Shown here: piece by piece, positions 45,523 through 53,380 of the stretch
Position numbering within the stretch: position 1 is the stretch's first letter
How the letters are laid out: every line of letters begins with the position of its first letter
The notes under the pieces: model-generated
The model's database searches: none
The model's input: the letters and a program-made list of their open reading frames with translations, nothing else
Told to the model about the DNA's origin: nothing
From: Neorhizobium sp.
GTDB lineage: Bacteria > Pseudomonadota > Alphaproteobacteria > Rhizobiales > Rhizobiaceae
DNA: 64,000 nt
Assembly (NCBI GenBank): GCA_028283725.1
Contig: JAPWKC010000004.1
Span: 62,001 to 126,000 of the forward strand
Reading direction: 5' to 3'
Made by a program: the position numbers and the translations under genes

Positions 45523-46395
45523 GTGACATCGCCGCGCAACAGCGTCTGGGCGCTGGCACATGGCCGCAGCCTCGCGATCGGCGACATCGGCCATATCATG
45601 GCGATCGTCAACGTGACGCCGGACTCGTTTTCCGACGGTGGCCGGCACGACGATGCCGAGCGCGGTTTTCGCCATGCGCTCGATTGTGTGGCAGACGGTG
45701 CGGTCATTCTCGACATCGGCGGTGAATCGACACGGCCGGGGGCGCCAGAGGTCACACCGGGCGAAGAACAGGACCGCGTCCTGCCGCTGATCGAGCGGCT
45801 TTCCAAGGAAACCGACGCGCTGATCTCGATCGACACCTACAGGGCCGAGACGGCGCGGCTGGCGATCGAGGCGGGCGCGCATATCGTCAACGACGTCTAC
45901 GGGCTGCAATATGATGCGGGGATGGCCGGTGTCGTGGCAAAGACAGGCGCCGGTGTTTGCATCATGCATACCGGCCGCGGCCGCGACGACCGTCTGGCGG
46001 ACGTCATTGCCGATCAGCGGCTGTTTCTGGAGCAATCGCTCGATATGGCTCTTTGCGCCGGTATCCGGCGCGACGCGATCACGCTCGATCCGGGATTCGG
46101 CTTTGCCAAAGTCACGCAAGAGGACATGGAGCTGATGGCGCGGTTGCCGGAATTGCAGGATTTCGGCCTGCCGCTTCTCGTCGGTACGTCGCGCAAGCGC
46201 TTCGTCGGTGCCGTGACCGGGCGCGACACGCCCGATCAGCGCGATGTCGGCACGGCGGCGACGACGGTTGCCATGCGGCTTTCGGGGGCGGCGATCTTTC
46301 GGGTTCACAATGTCGCGGCCAATCGCGATGCGCTTTTGATGGCGGATGCGCTTCTCGGTGCGGCACGCGGTTTTCGGGAAAGGCAGGCTGGATGA
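45523..46395 (+). CDS. folP: Dihydropteroate synthase
   Basis: Joins p-aminobenzoate to the pterin pyrophosphate in folate synthesis; the sulfonamide target. Motifs are IMAIVNVTPDSFSDGG, DIGGESTRPGA, INDVYGLQ-type VNDVYGL, IMHTGRG (where many enzymes have MHM), ITLDPGFGFAK and GTSRKRF. The start is uncertain: the GTG at 45523 gives VTSPRNSVWALAHGRSL, which fits the family N-terminus, but a TTG at 45493 is also in frame. The folP stop overlaps the folB start by four bases. Confidence 0.93.
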   Translation: MTSPRNSVWALAHGRSLAIGDIGHIMAIVNVTPDSFSDGGRHDDAERGFRHALDCVADGAVILDIGGESTRPGAPEVTPGEEQDRVLPLIERLSKETDALISIDTYRAETARLAIEAGAHIVNDVYGLQYDAGMAGVVAKTGAGVCIMHTGRGRDDRLADVIADQRLFLEQSLDMALCAGIRRDAITLDPGFGFAKVTQEDMELMARLPELQDFGLPLLVGTSRKRFVGAVTGRDTPDQRDVGTAATTVAMRLSGAAIFRVHNVAANRDALLMADALLGAARGFRERQAG

Positions 46396-46760
46396 TGGCT
46401 ACCTATACGATCGCATTGAAAAACTGCGTCTTCTTTGCCCGCCATGGCGTGCTCGGCGAGGAAATGGCGCTCGGACAGCGTTTCTTCGTCGATGTGACGA
46501 TGACGGTCGCGGCGCCCGAGGCGCTGGAAAGCGACGATGTGGCCCAGACGGTGCATTACGGCGAGGCCTATGCGCTTGTCGAGGAGATCGTCACCAGGAC
46601 GCGTCGCAATCTGATCGAGACGCTGGCAAAGGATATCGGCAAGGCGCTCTGCGCATGGTCGCCGCAGATCCGCAGGGTCGAGATTGCCGTGCGCAAGCCT
46701 TCGGTGCCGATTGCCGGCATTCTCGATTATGCGGAAGTGCGGGTCGAGCATGTCGCCTGA
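46392..46760 (+). CDS. folB: Dihydroneopterin aldolase
   Basis: Splits dihydroneopterin to 6-hydroxymethyl-dihydropterin. Its 122 residues show the family pattern FARHGVLGEEMALGQRFFVDV near the N-terminus, VHYGEAYALVEEIV, and VRKPSVPIAGILDYAEVRV with the catalytic Lys. The start overlaps the folP stop and the end overlaps the folK start. Confidence 0.94.
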   Translation: MMATYTIALKNCVFFARHGVLGEEMALGQRFFVDVTMTVAAPEALESDDVAQTVHYGEAYALVEEIVTRTRRNLIETLAKDIGKALCAWSPQIRRVEIAVRKPSVPIAGILDYAEVRVEHVA

Positions 46761-47265
46761 GGCCGGTTTTCAGCGCGCAGCGCTCGGGCTCGGCGGCAAT
46801 CTCGGCGAGCCGCGGCATCTGATGGCGCAGGCACTGAAGGCGCTCGATGAGCGTGATGACTGTCGTGTCGTGTCGGTATCGCGTCTCTACAAGACGCCGC
46901 CCTGGGGCAAGCTCGATCAGGCGGATTTCTTCAATGCCTGCGCGCTGGTCGAGACGTGCCTCGATCCGGTCGCCCTGCTCGACCTCTGTCTCGAGATCGA
47001 GCGTGGCATGAAGCGGGTTCGCACCGAGCGGTGGGGGCCGCGGACGATCGATCTCGATGTGCTGACATATGGTCAAATCGTGCTCGACAGCGAGCGGCTG
47101 ACCCTGCCGCATCCGAGGATGACGGAGCGTGGCTTCGTGATGATGCCGCTTACCGATATCGCGCCGGACCTGAAGATCGGCGGCAAGCCGGTGGAGGGTT
47201 GGTTGAAGGATGTCGATGTGACCGGGATCGAGGTCGCCGACGCCGATCCCGATTGGTGGCGCTGA
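46750..47265 (+). CDS. folK: 6-Hydroxymethyl-dihydropterin pyrophosphokinase
   Basis: Pyrophosphorylates 6-hydroxymethyl-dihydropterin, the step before FolP. Signature RWGPRTIDLDVLTYG near residues 97-111, GLGGNLGEPRHLM at the N-terminus and LPHPRMTERGFVM near the end. The 171-residue form starts at an ATG inside the end of folB. Last gene of the tightly overlapping folP-folB-folK operon. Confidence 0.95.
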   Translation: MSPEAGFQRAALGLGGNLGEPRHLMAQALKALDERDDCRVVSVSRLYKTPPWGKLDQADFFNACALVETCLDPVALLDLCLEIERGMKRVRTERWGPRTIDLDVLTYGQIVLDSERLTLPHPRMTERGFVMMPLTDIAPDLKIGGKPVEGWLKDVDVTGIEVADADPDWWR

Positions 47266-47305
47266 TTCGCCTATATTCGACCGAAGGGCATACGGCGAGA
47301 TGATT

Positions 47306-47339
47306 AGGCCCGGAAACCGTTTGCGATTTCCGGGCCTTT
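47306..47339 (+). terminator. Terminator of the folate operon
   Basis: AGGCCCGGAAA at 47306-47316 pairs exactly with TTTCCGGGCCT at 47327-47337 around ten bases, followed by two further T. Confidence 0.78.
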
Positions 47340-47369
47340 GTCATTTCGCCGATAGGCGTGGAATGATGC

Positions 47370-47921
47370 TTACTTGATTGAGCCGACAGCCATGGCATCG
47401 ACGTCACGGTCGAGCGTCAGGCCGATGACCGGCACCATCTGGTCATCCACTTTAACGGAGATGGTGATGTTCATCTTGTTGTCGCCGCGCAGGCTGGCGA
47501 CCATTGCGCCGTTGAGCTGCTGGCGGTTGATGCCCATGACGACCTTGTCGCCGGTGACGGAGCCCGAGATGATGTCGAGGCCCTTGCCCTGCGCACCATC
47601 GAGGAACTTGCCGCTATAGCCGGAAGAGCTCTGGGTGATGACGGCCGACATCGGCTGCTGGAAAACGCCTACGCGGCAGGTGCCGTCGAGCTTGATACCG
47701 ACATCACCGTCGGATGCGGGGGTGCCGGTCAGGTTGCAGCTGAACTTGGTGCCCTTGTATTTGCCGTTGACGATTTCGCCCGGACCTTTCCAGCCACCGG
47801 AAATCGACTGGAAGAATGCCTTGTCGCGGGAGGCGGCGTCGGCCTGCGGCGCATAGGCCGAGGTCGCGGCGGCGGTCAGAACGGCAAGGCCGCCGATGAG
47901 CGAAGACAGACGCGATGACAT
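47370..47921 (-). CDS. Secreted hypothetical protein
   Basis: Not recognised as a named family. The 183 residues begin with a signal peptide (LSSLIGGLAVLTAAATSAYA). The mature part (DKAFFQSISGGWKGPGEIVNGKYKGTKFSCNLTG and onward) is beta-rich with two cysteines near residues 62 and 83, suggesting a small disulfide-bonded periplasmic or surface barrel. An AGGGGA site fits the ATG at 47921 better than that at 47927. Confidence 0.7.
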   Translation of the reverse strand: MSSRLSSLIGGLAVLTAAATSAYAPQADAASRDKAFFQSISGGWKGPGEIVNGKYKGTKFSCNLTGTPASDGDVGIKLDGTCRVGVFQQPMSAVITQSSSGYSGKFLDGAQGKGLDIISGSVTGDKVVMGINRQQLNGAMVASLRGDNKMNITISVKVDDQMVPVIGLTLDRDVDAMAVGSIK

Positions 47922-48036
47922 GAGCATTCCCCTGGAAGGCAGACGGTAGAAACAGAAACTTTTTGCTGTCTGCAATTTAGGTTGGAATGGTTAATGACTG
48001 GTAATTGTCGACTGACTGAAGGGTGCCGAAGGACCG

Positions 48037-49143
48037 TCAGACTGTGTCTTTCCGGCCACCTGCTGCGGCAATGTCGGACATGAAATCGCCGATACCCGGC
48101 CGCTTCAGCGCCTTGAACGGCAGGGGGCGGCAAAGATCCATCGCGGCAATGCCGATTCGCGCTGTCAGCATGCCGTTGATGACGCCTTCGCCGAGGCGAC
48201 TCGACAGTTTCGCAGCCAGGCCATGGCCGAGCACCTGCTGGGCCAGACCGTCGCCGACCGCGATCGAGCCCGTGACCGCCAGATGGGCGACGACATCGCG
48301 CATCAGTTTCAAAAGGCCGATCGTACCCGGCCGGCCGCCATAGAGATCGGCCATGGCGCGGATCAGGCGCGAGACCTCGAACAGAACATAGGCGAGATCG
48401 ACGATCGCCCGCGGGCTGACGGCGGTGACGAGCGAAACGCGTTTCGATGCATTGAGAATGAGGCCGCGGGCCTTGCGGTCGAGCGGGGCCAGCAGTTCGC
48501 GCTCTGCCAGCTCGATGAATTGCGGGCCGTCGATGATCTCGTCCTTCGTCGCCTCCAGCGCGGCGCGACCCTTGGCAGTCTCGGGGCGGTGGGAGAGAAG
48601 CGTCGTCAGGCTTGCCACGACACCGCGGGCCTTGGCCGACTGACGGGTGGCTGCCGCCTCTTGCGCCTGGGTCTTCAGCGTCTGGACGCCGGTCAGGCGC
48701 ATCATGCCGAGAATTTCCCTTCCGACGAGAACGGCTACGGCGAGGAGACCGATGCCGAGCGCAGTCATCGCCGCCCAGCCGAGCCAGTCTGCGCGGGAGA
48801 AGAGATCGCGGATGACGCTGTCGGCCCAAAGACCGAAGGCGAGCGACAGGAAGGTGCCGAAGGCTGCTGCCGCCAGATTGAGGAAGGAGAAGCGCTTTTT
48901 CGGGCGCGGCTCTGCGACCGGGATCGCCTCGGTGGACAGATCTTCCGCGTTGATGAACGGGTCATCCTCGTCGGGCGTCACCATGACGTCGCCGTCGAAC
49001 GCCCGCGGGCTTCTCCGCTCGGCGGACGCGACTGTTGCGGCCGGTTCGCGCGGCTCGTCGTCCAGCGTGAAGGCGACGGGGCGGCGGGAAGGGCCGTTGG
49101 TGGGCTTCGGCACGGGCTTGTCGTTATCTCCAGTCGGTGTCAT
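48037..49143 (-). CDS. YcjF-like DUF697/TIGR01620 membrane protein
   Basis: A 368-residue inner-membrane protein. The polar N-terminal 95 residues precede two membrane helices (FLNLAAAAFGTFLSLAFGLWAD; AAMTALGIGLLAVAVLVGREI), then a helical DUF697-like region (AHLAVTGSIAVGDGLAQQVLGHGLAAKLSSRLGEG). It is the usual partner of YcjX, whose stop overlaps this start by four bases. The pair is linked to envelope stress in enterobacteria; the mechanism is unknown. Confidence 0.88.
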   Translation of the reverse strand: MTPTGDNDKPVPKPTNGPSRRPVAFTLDDEPREPAATVASAERRSPRAFDGDVMVTPDEDDPFINAEDLSTEAIPVAEPRPKKRFSFLNLAAAAFGTFLSLAFGLWADSVIRDLFSRADWLGWAAMTALGIGLLAVAVLVGREILGMMRLTGVQTLKTQAQEAAATRQSAKARGVVASLTTLLSHRPETAKGRAALEATKDEIIDGPQFIELAERELLAPLDRKARGLILNASKRVSLVTAVSPRAIVDLAYVLFEVSRLIRAMADLYGGRPGTIGLLKLMRDVVAHLAVTGSIAVGDGLAQQVLGHGLAAKLSSRLGEGVINGMLTARIGIAAMDLCRPLPFKALKRPGIGDFMSDIAAAGGRKDTV

Positions 49144-50606
49144 GCCAAGCGATCTCCAAACAGATACTGCATGGCGCGATCGAGCCTGATATGCGGCACC
49201 GACAGTTTCAGGCCGCTTCCCGTCTCTTCGAGCGCCGGAGGGCGGAAGCGGACGATGTTGAGATCCGGCAGATCAGCCGTCCTCCCGTCGCCGGCAAAGA
49301 AGATATCCGGGTTTTCCGGCAGGTCGCCCGGAAAGATCGCCGTCTTTCTCTCGCCATCGAAGCGTTCCCCGTCGATCGTCTCGCCTGATATCGGCGTGCC
49401 GACGATCACCGGAAGCTGGTGGTTGTCCTGCTTGACGGTCGCCTCGCGGGTCGCCCGCACGGAGGCGATCGCCATGACGTCTATTCCCGCGCCGGCCATG
49501 CCGATGCGCTGCATGGCGCGATCGACGAGACGGGCCGTCAGCCGCTCCAGCCGGTCATGGCTCTCGTGGTGCAGATGGTCGGCCTTGGTGGCGGCAACAA
49601 GCACCTTGTCGATGCGGCGGCCCAGAATTGCGGAGAAGAGACTGTTGTTGCCGGGACGGAAACAGGCAAGCACGTCGGAAAGCGCCCGTTCGAGATCCTG
49701 AACGGCCTCCGGGCCGCGGTTGATCGCCTGCAACGCATCGACCAGCACGATCTGGCGGTCGAGGCGGGCGAAATGCTCGCGGAAGAAGGGTTTGACGACG
49801 ATCGACTTGTAGGCGTCGTAGCGGCGTTCCATCATGGCGCGCAACGAGCCCTTCTGCGCCTTCGTCTCCGGCAGGCCCGGCAGCGGCGCAAAGGTCAGGG
49901 CAGGCGAGCCTTCGAGGTCTCCGGGCATCAGGAAGCGACCGGGCGGCAGGGTGGAGAGCGAACGTTCGTCTGATTTGCAGGCCTTCAGATAGGCCGTAAA
50001 GCTTTCCGCCAGCCGGCGGGCGGTCATCTCGTCCGCCGGGGCATCCATGTCGATCGAGGAGGCCAGAGCCATCCAGTCGCGTGCCAGTTCGTGGCGGATG
50101 CCGGTTGATGCCAGCGCCACTGTCGCATCGCTGAACTGGCGGTAATTCTGGCCGAGCAGCGGCAGGTCGAGCAGCCATTCGCCGGGATAATCGACGATAT
50201 CGATCGACAATTTGCCGGCGGAGAAGAGGCGGTTCCAGCCCGACGCGCTCTGGAATTCCAGCGTGATGCGGAGTTCGGAAATGGCGCGGGTCGAATCTGG
50301 CCATATGCGCTCGCGCACCAGCGCCTCGATATGATCCTCGTATTGAAAGCGCGGCACGGCATCGTCCGGCTGCTGTTCGAGCCGCACCGAAGAGACGCGA
50401 CCGGAGCGCAGGGCCTCGAAAAGCGGCAGTCTGCCGCCGTTCAGAAGGTTATGGACGAGCGAGGAGATGAACACCGTCTTGCCGGCGCGCGACAGGCCGG
50501 TGACGCCAAGACGGATCGTCGGGTGCATGAGGCCCGAGGCGCGGTCGGCGAGGTTATCCAGCGCAATCAGCGCATCGTCGGTAAAGCTGGTCAGCGAAGG
50601 CGGCAA
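49140..50606 (-). CDS. YcjX-family GTP-binding protein
   Basis: A 488-residue P-loop protein. Walker A is GVTGLSRAGKTVF near residues 34-46, and SIDIVDYPGEWLLDLPLL near 135-152 is the Walker B/switch region. VLVAATKADHL matches the guanine-specificity NKxD/TKAD element. The family is stress-related and dynamin-like in structure. It leads the ycjX-ycjF operon. Confidence 0.9.
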   Translation of the reverse strand: MPPSLTSFTDDALIALDNLADRASGLMHPTIRLGVTGLSRAGKTVFISSLVHNLLNGGRLPLFEALRSGRVSSVRLEQQPDDAVPRFQYEDHIEALVRERIWPDSTRAISELRITLEFQSASGWNRLFSAGKLSIDIVDYPGEWLLDLPLLGQNYRQFSDATVALASTGIRHELARDWMALASSIDMDAPADEMTARRLAESFTAYLKACKSDERSLSTLPPGRFLMPGDLEGSPALTFAPLPGLPETKAQKGSLRAMMERRYDAYKSIVVKPFFREHFARLDRQIVLVDALQAINRGPEAVQDLERALSDVLACFRPGNNSLFSAILGRRIDKVLVAATKADHLHHESHDRLERLTARLVDRAMQRIGMAGAGIDVMAIASVRATREATVKQDNHQLPVIVGTPISGETIDGERFDGERKTAIFPGDLPENPDIFFAGDGRTADLPDLNIVRFRPPALEETGSGLKLSVPHIRLDRAMQYLFGDRLA

Positions 50607-50724
50607 TGGGTCGATCCGGGTCCAGAGTTTTCAAACTATATAGGGAGAGGGACCCGTATCGCAAAGGTGACGCGGCGCGGCGGCCGGCAGGCCGGCGGGT
50701 AAACGGGGGCGAAAGCGGCCTCGG

Positions 50725-51234
50725 TCAGGGGCGCAAAAAGTCGGTCAGCGTCCATTCGATCGGCGACCCATCCGCCGATCCGCTGTAATCGACGACAGCA
50801 AAGCCGGCGGTCGGAAAACCTGCGCCGATCGAAGCTGTCATCTGGTCGTTGCCGACGAGCGCCAGGAGCAGTTCCTCGATGACCGGATTGTGGCCGATGA
50901 TCATCACAGATCGGCTCAGTCGCTGTCCCGATGCAAGCGCCAGATAGGTTGTGAGCGAGCCGTTATAGAGTTCGTCGACATAGAGCGGATCGGGCAGATC
51001 GCGAAACGCGCGCTTGACCGCATCGCAGGTCTGGCGGCAGCGGGTGGCCGTCGAACTGATCACCATATCGGGCCGGTAATTGCGATCGGCGGCGCGGTCG
51101 CAGACCAGTTCGGCCTCGGCATAGCCCTGATCGTCCAACGTGCGGTCGAAGTCATGCTGACCGGGCTCGGCCCAGCCGGATTTGGCATGGCGGAAAAGAT
51201 AGAGGCGGGACGGCGGCGGATCGATTTTCAGCAT
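50725..51234 (-). CDS. SixA-like histidine phosphatase
   Basis: A 169-residue phosphohistidine phosphatase of the phosphoglycerate-mutase-like fold. The active-site motif RHAKSGW (LYLFRHAKSGWAEPG) is near residue 15 and the second His is in MIIGHNPVIEELL. SSTATRCRQTCDAV completes the pocket. SixA removes phosphate from histidine kinases or Hpt domains; whether the Hpt protein 7 kb away is a target cannot be judged from sequence. Confidence 0.85.
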   Translation of the reverse strand: MLKIDPPPSRLYLFRHAKSGWAEPGQHDFDRTLDDQGYAEAELVCDRAADRNYRPDMVISSTATRCRQTCDAVKRAFRDLPDPLYVDELYNGSLTTYLALASGQRLSRSVMIIGHNPVIEELLLALVGNDQMTASIGAGFPTAGFAVVDYSGSADGSPIEWTLTDFLRP

Positions 51235-51496
51235 CTCGGCGGGGCTCCCTGATCGCTGAAATGGGTAGCTGCGCGCGGCGTTTCCGTCAACCGGGCTTTA
51301 CTTGCGCCAGCAAGGTGCCAGAAGCGGCCAAAGCCGCCCGCGCAAGTATTCAGCGAGAAAGAAAAGCATAAAAAATAGTCGTTTAGCTGATTTTTGTGAC
51401 AATTTTAAAAATGCCCAAATCACGGGCGAAAGGCTTGAACCAGCCTATCGGAAAGGATATAGAGCGCGCCTAGAGATGTTCTTCAGGAGAATCGCG

Positions 51497-51916
51497 TTGA
51501 GTGAGAAGATCGATCTTAGCAATTATGTGCTCTCGGAAAACGACGAGTTCATGAATGCCAACCAGAAGGCGTATTTCCGGGCCAAGCTGATTGCCTGGAG
51601 AAACGACATTCTGAGGGAGGCGCGCGAGACGCTGGGCCATCTGGCGGAAGAAAGCGCGAACCACCCAGACCTGGCCGACAGGGCCTCTTCCGAAACAGAC
51701 CGTGCGATCGAGCTTCGTGCCCGTGACCGTCAGCGCAAGCTGATTTCCAAGATCGATGCCGCCCTGCAGCGGATCGATGACGGAACCTACGGCTACTGTG
51801 AGGAAACCGGCGAGCCGATCGGCCTTAAGCGTCTCGACGCCCGTCCGATCGCAACCTTGTCGATCGAGGCGCAAGAGCGCCACGAGCGCCGCGAAAAGGT
51901 CTATCGCGACGAGTGA
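51497..51916 (+). CDS. dksA: RNA polymerase-binding transcription factor DksA
   Basis: Binds the RNA polymerase secondary channel and works with ppGpp in the stringent response. The 139-residue protein has the coiled coil with the Asp-containing tip (HPDLADRASSETDRAIELRARDR) and a degenerate zinc-finger region (YGYCEETGEPIGLKRLDARPIATL) in which only one of the four cysteines remains, as in other alphaproteobacterial DksA. The likely start is the TTG at 51497: AGGAGA lies six bases upstream and the result (SEKIDLSNYV) matches rhizobial DksA. The upstream frame to 51302 looks non-coding. Confidence 0.92.
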   Translation: MSEKIDLSNYVLSENDEFMNANQKAYFRAKLIAWRNDILREARETLGHLAEESANHPDLADRASSETDRAIELRARDRQRKLISKIDAALQRIDDGTYGYCEETGEPIGLKRLDARPIATLSIEAQERHERREKVYRDE

Positions 51917-51950
51917 TCGCGAACCAAATCAACAAAATTCCATATGCTTG

Positions 51951-51975
51951 AAGGCACGGTTTCCGTGCCTTTTTT
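51951..51975 (+). terminator. Terminator of dksA
   Basis: AAGGCACGG at 51951-51959 pairs exactly with CCGTGCCTT at 51963-51971, followed by TTTT. Confidence 0.9.
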
Positions 51976-52072
51976 GTTGGCTATCTCCTGTTTGCAGGCG
52001 TGAGCAACGGATCCGTGGGGCGGGCAACGATGACGGCCGCGCTTGGCGGCCATCTGCGGTCATCTGCGGTTA

Positions 52073-53125
52073 TCACTTGTCCCGGCTGGCCGACATTTCG
52101 CCGAAGATGCGCGCGACCTGATCCTGCAAGGTCGGCTCGACCGCCGGGCGCGCTTCCTGGCCTGGCGACGGCTCAGCTCCATCGGCCAGCGGTTCGGGTT
52201 GCTGGCCTTCGATCCGCAGACGCCGAGTGTCGCGAGAGGCCAGATTGTTGGCCATTTCCTCTTCAAGGATCTTTTCGAAATCGCTGCCAAGGGCCTTCGG
52301 CCGGTCGGCAGAGGCGCTCCCCGCGGCCGAAGCGGCGGGTTGGGTGTTGATGGCAACGATCTGGGGTGCGGGCGTGCGGTCGTCTCTGGCTGTCTGCCGG
52401 GTCACTGCCTGTCGGTCTTCGACGATGGAGCCCTCCTGCAGGACGCCACGGCCGCGGGCGGCCTCCAGCGCTCTTGCCGCGTCATCGATGCCGGACCGGT
52501 CGGCGGATGAAGCGTCGATCGCGATCGGCTCGCTGCGCAAGGCTTCCGGACGCACAGCCTGTTGCCGTGTCGCGGGATTAATGCCTGCGGGCACCGGGCG
52601 GGCGGCGGTTATCTGCTGCTGCGCGGCGAGCGGCTCCATCTTCATGGGAGCGGCCGACGGCGCTGCAATGCTGCGCACCGGTTCTGGCGCAATCGCGTCC
52701 CGGCGAGCTTCGCTGCGCGGCTCGGGCGGGCGGGCCGTACGGGCCTGTGCGGCCAGTGCCGCGGCGCGCGGATCGGGAACGGGAGGCTGTGCGGCCTGAC
52801 CTTGCGCGGACACGGCCATCGGTCTGTTGTCGGGGGCGGCTGAAATGCCGCTTTCGATGACGATATCCGTCGGGCCGCCGATCATCACGAGATGTTCGAC
52901 ATTGTCGCGGCGGACGAGAACGAGACGGCGGCGGGCATCCACGGCTGCCGCATCGAGAACCTGAAGGCGCGGATTGCGGTTGCGGCCGCCGCGCACGAAG
53001 GGCGAGGGGCCGTTGCGACCGCGCAGGAAACGAAGAATGCCGATGAGGCAGAGGAGCGCAACGCCTACTCCGATGACGGCGATGGTCAGCCTGCCGCCAT
53101 ACGCGCTCATCATTTCTTCGATCAT
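52073..53125 (-). CDS. FliO-like membrane protein with long disordered tail
   Basis: A 350-residue protein. One membrane helix (GRLTIAVIGVGVALLCLIGILRFL, residues 10-34) is followed by a FliO-like domain (RNPRLQVLDAAAVDARRRLVLVRRDNVEHLVMIGGPTDIVIE, about 50-95). FliO helps assemble the flagellar export gate. The remaining 250 residues are Ala/Pro/Arg-rich and probably disordered, ending in a short helix (LGSDFEKILEEEMANNLA). It is not in a flagellar cluster but divergent from cckA. ATG at 53125 has a GAGGA site. Confidence 0.78.
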   Translation of the reverse strand: MIEEMMSAYGGRLTIAVIGVGVALLCLIGILRFLRGRNGPSPFVRGGRNRNPRLQVLDAAAVDARRRLVLVRRDNVEHLVMIGGPTDIVIESGISAAPDNRPMAVSAQGQAAQPPVPDPRAAALAAQARTARPPEPRSEARRDAIAPEPVRSIAAPSAAPMKMEPLAAQQQITAARPVPAGINPATRQQAVRPEALRSEPIAIDASSADRSGIDDAARALEAARGRGVLQEGSIVEDRQAVTRQTARDDRTPAPQIVAINTQPAASAAGSASADRPKALGSDFEKILEEEMANNLASRDTRRLRIEGQQPEPLADGAEPSPGQEARPAVEPTLQDQVARIFGEMSASRDK

Positions 53126-53380
53126 AGTCAGTCCTCTGCAATTCTCGTCGTCCGAAAAGACGATGTTTTTGGCCATGAAGCAAGCGGCGCCGGGCTTTGT
53201 CCCGCGCTCAAAACGCCGCATTGGCGAGAAACATAGTGCGCGGAACGAAACTGTCCCGGCTTTTATGGGGCCATGGAGCTTTTTGCATCCCGCGCAAATT
53301 GCTAAGAGAGAATCGCGGACGGTATTCCGCTTCACGTTCATGGTCGGCACCGATCGTTGCGGCCGAAATGCGAGGGATTG

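Noticed and set aside
45417..45836. Longer N-terminus for the DUF922 protein
   Set aside because: The extra 140 codons overlap folP antisense, and a signal peptide starts right at the ATG at 45416.
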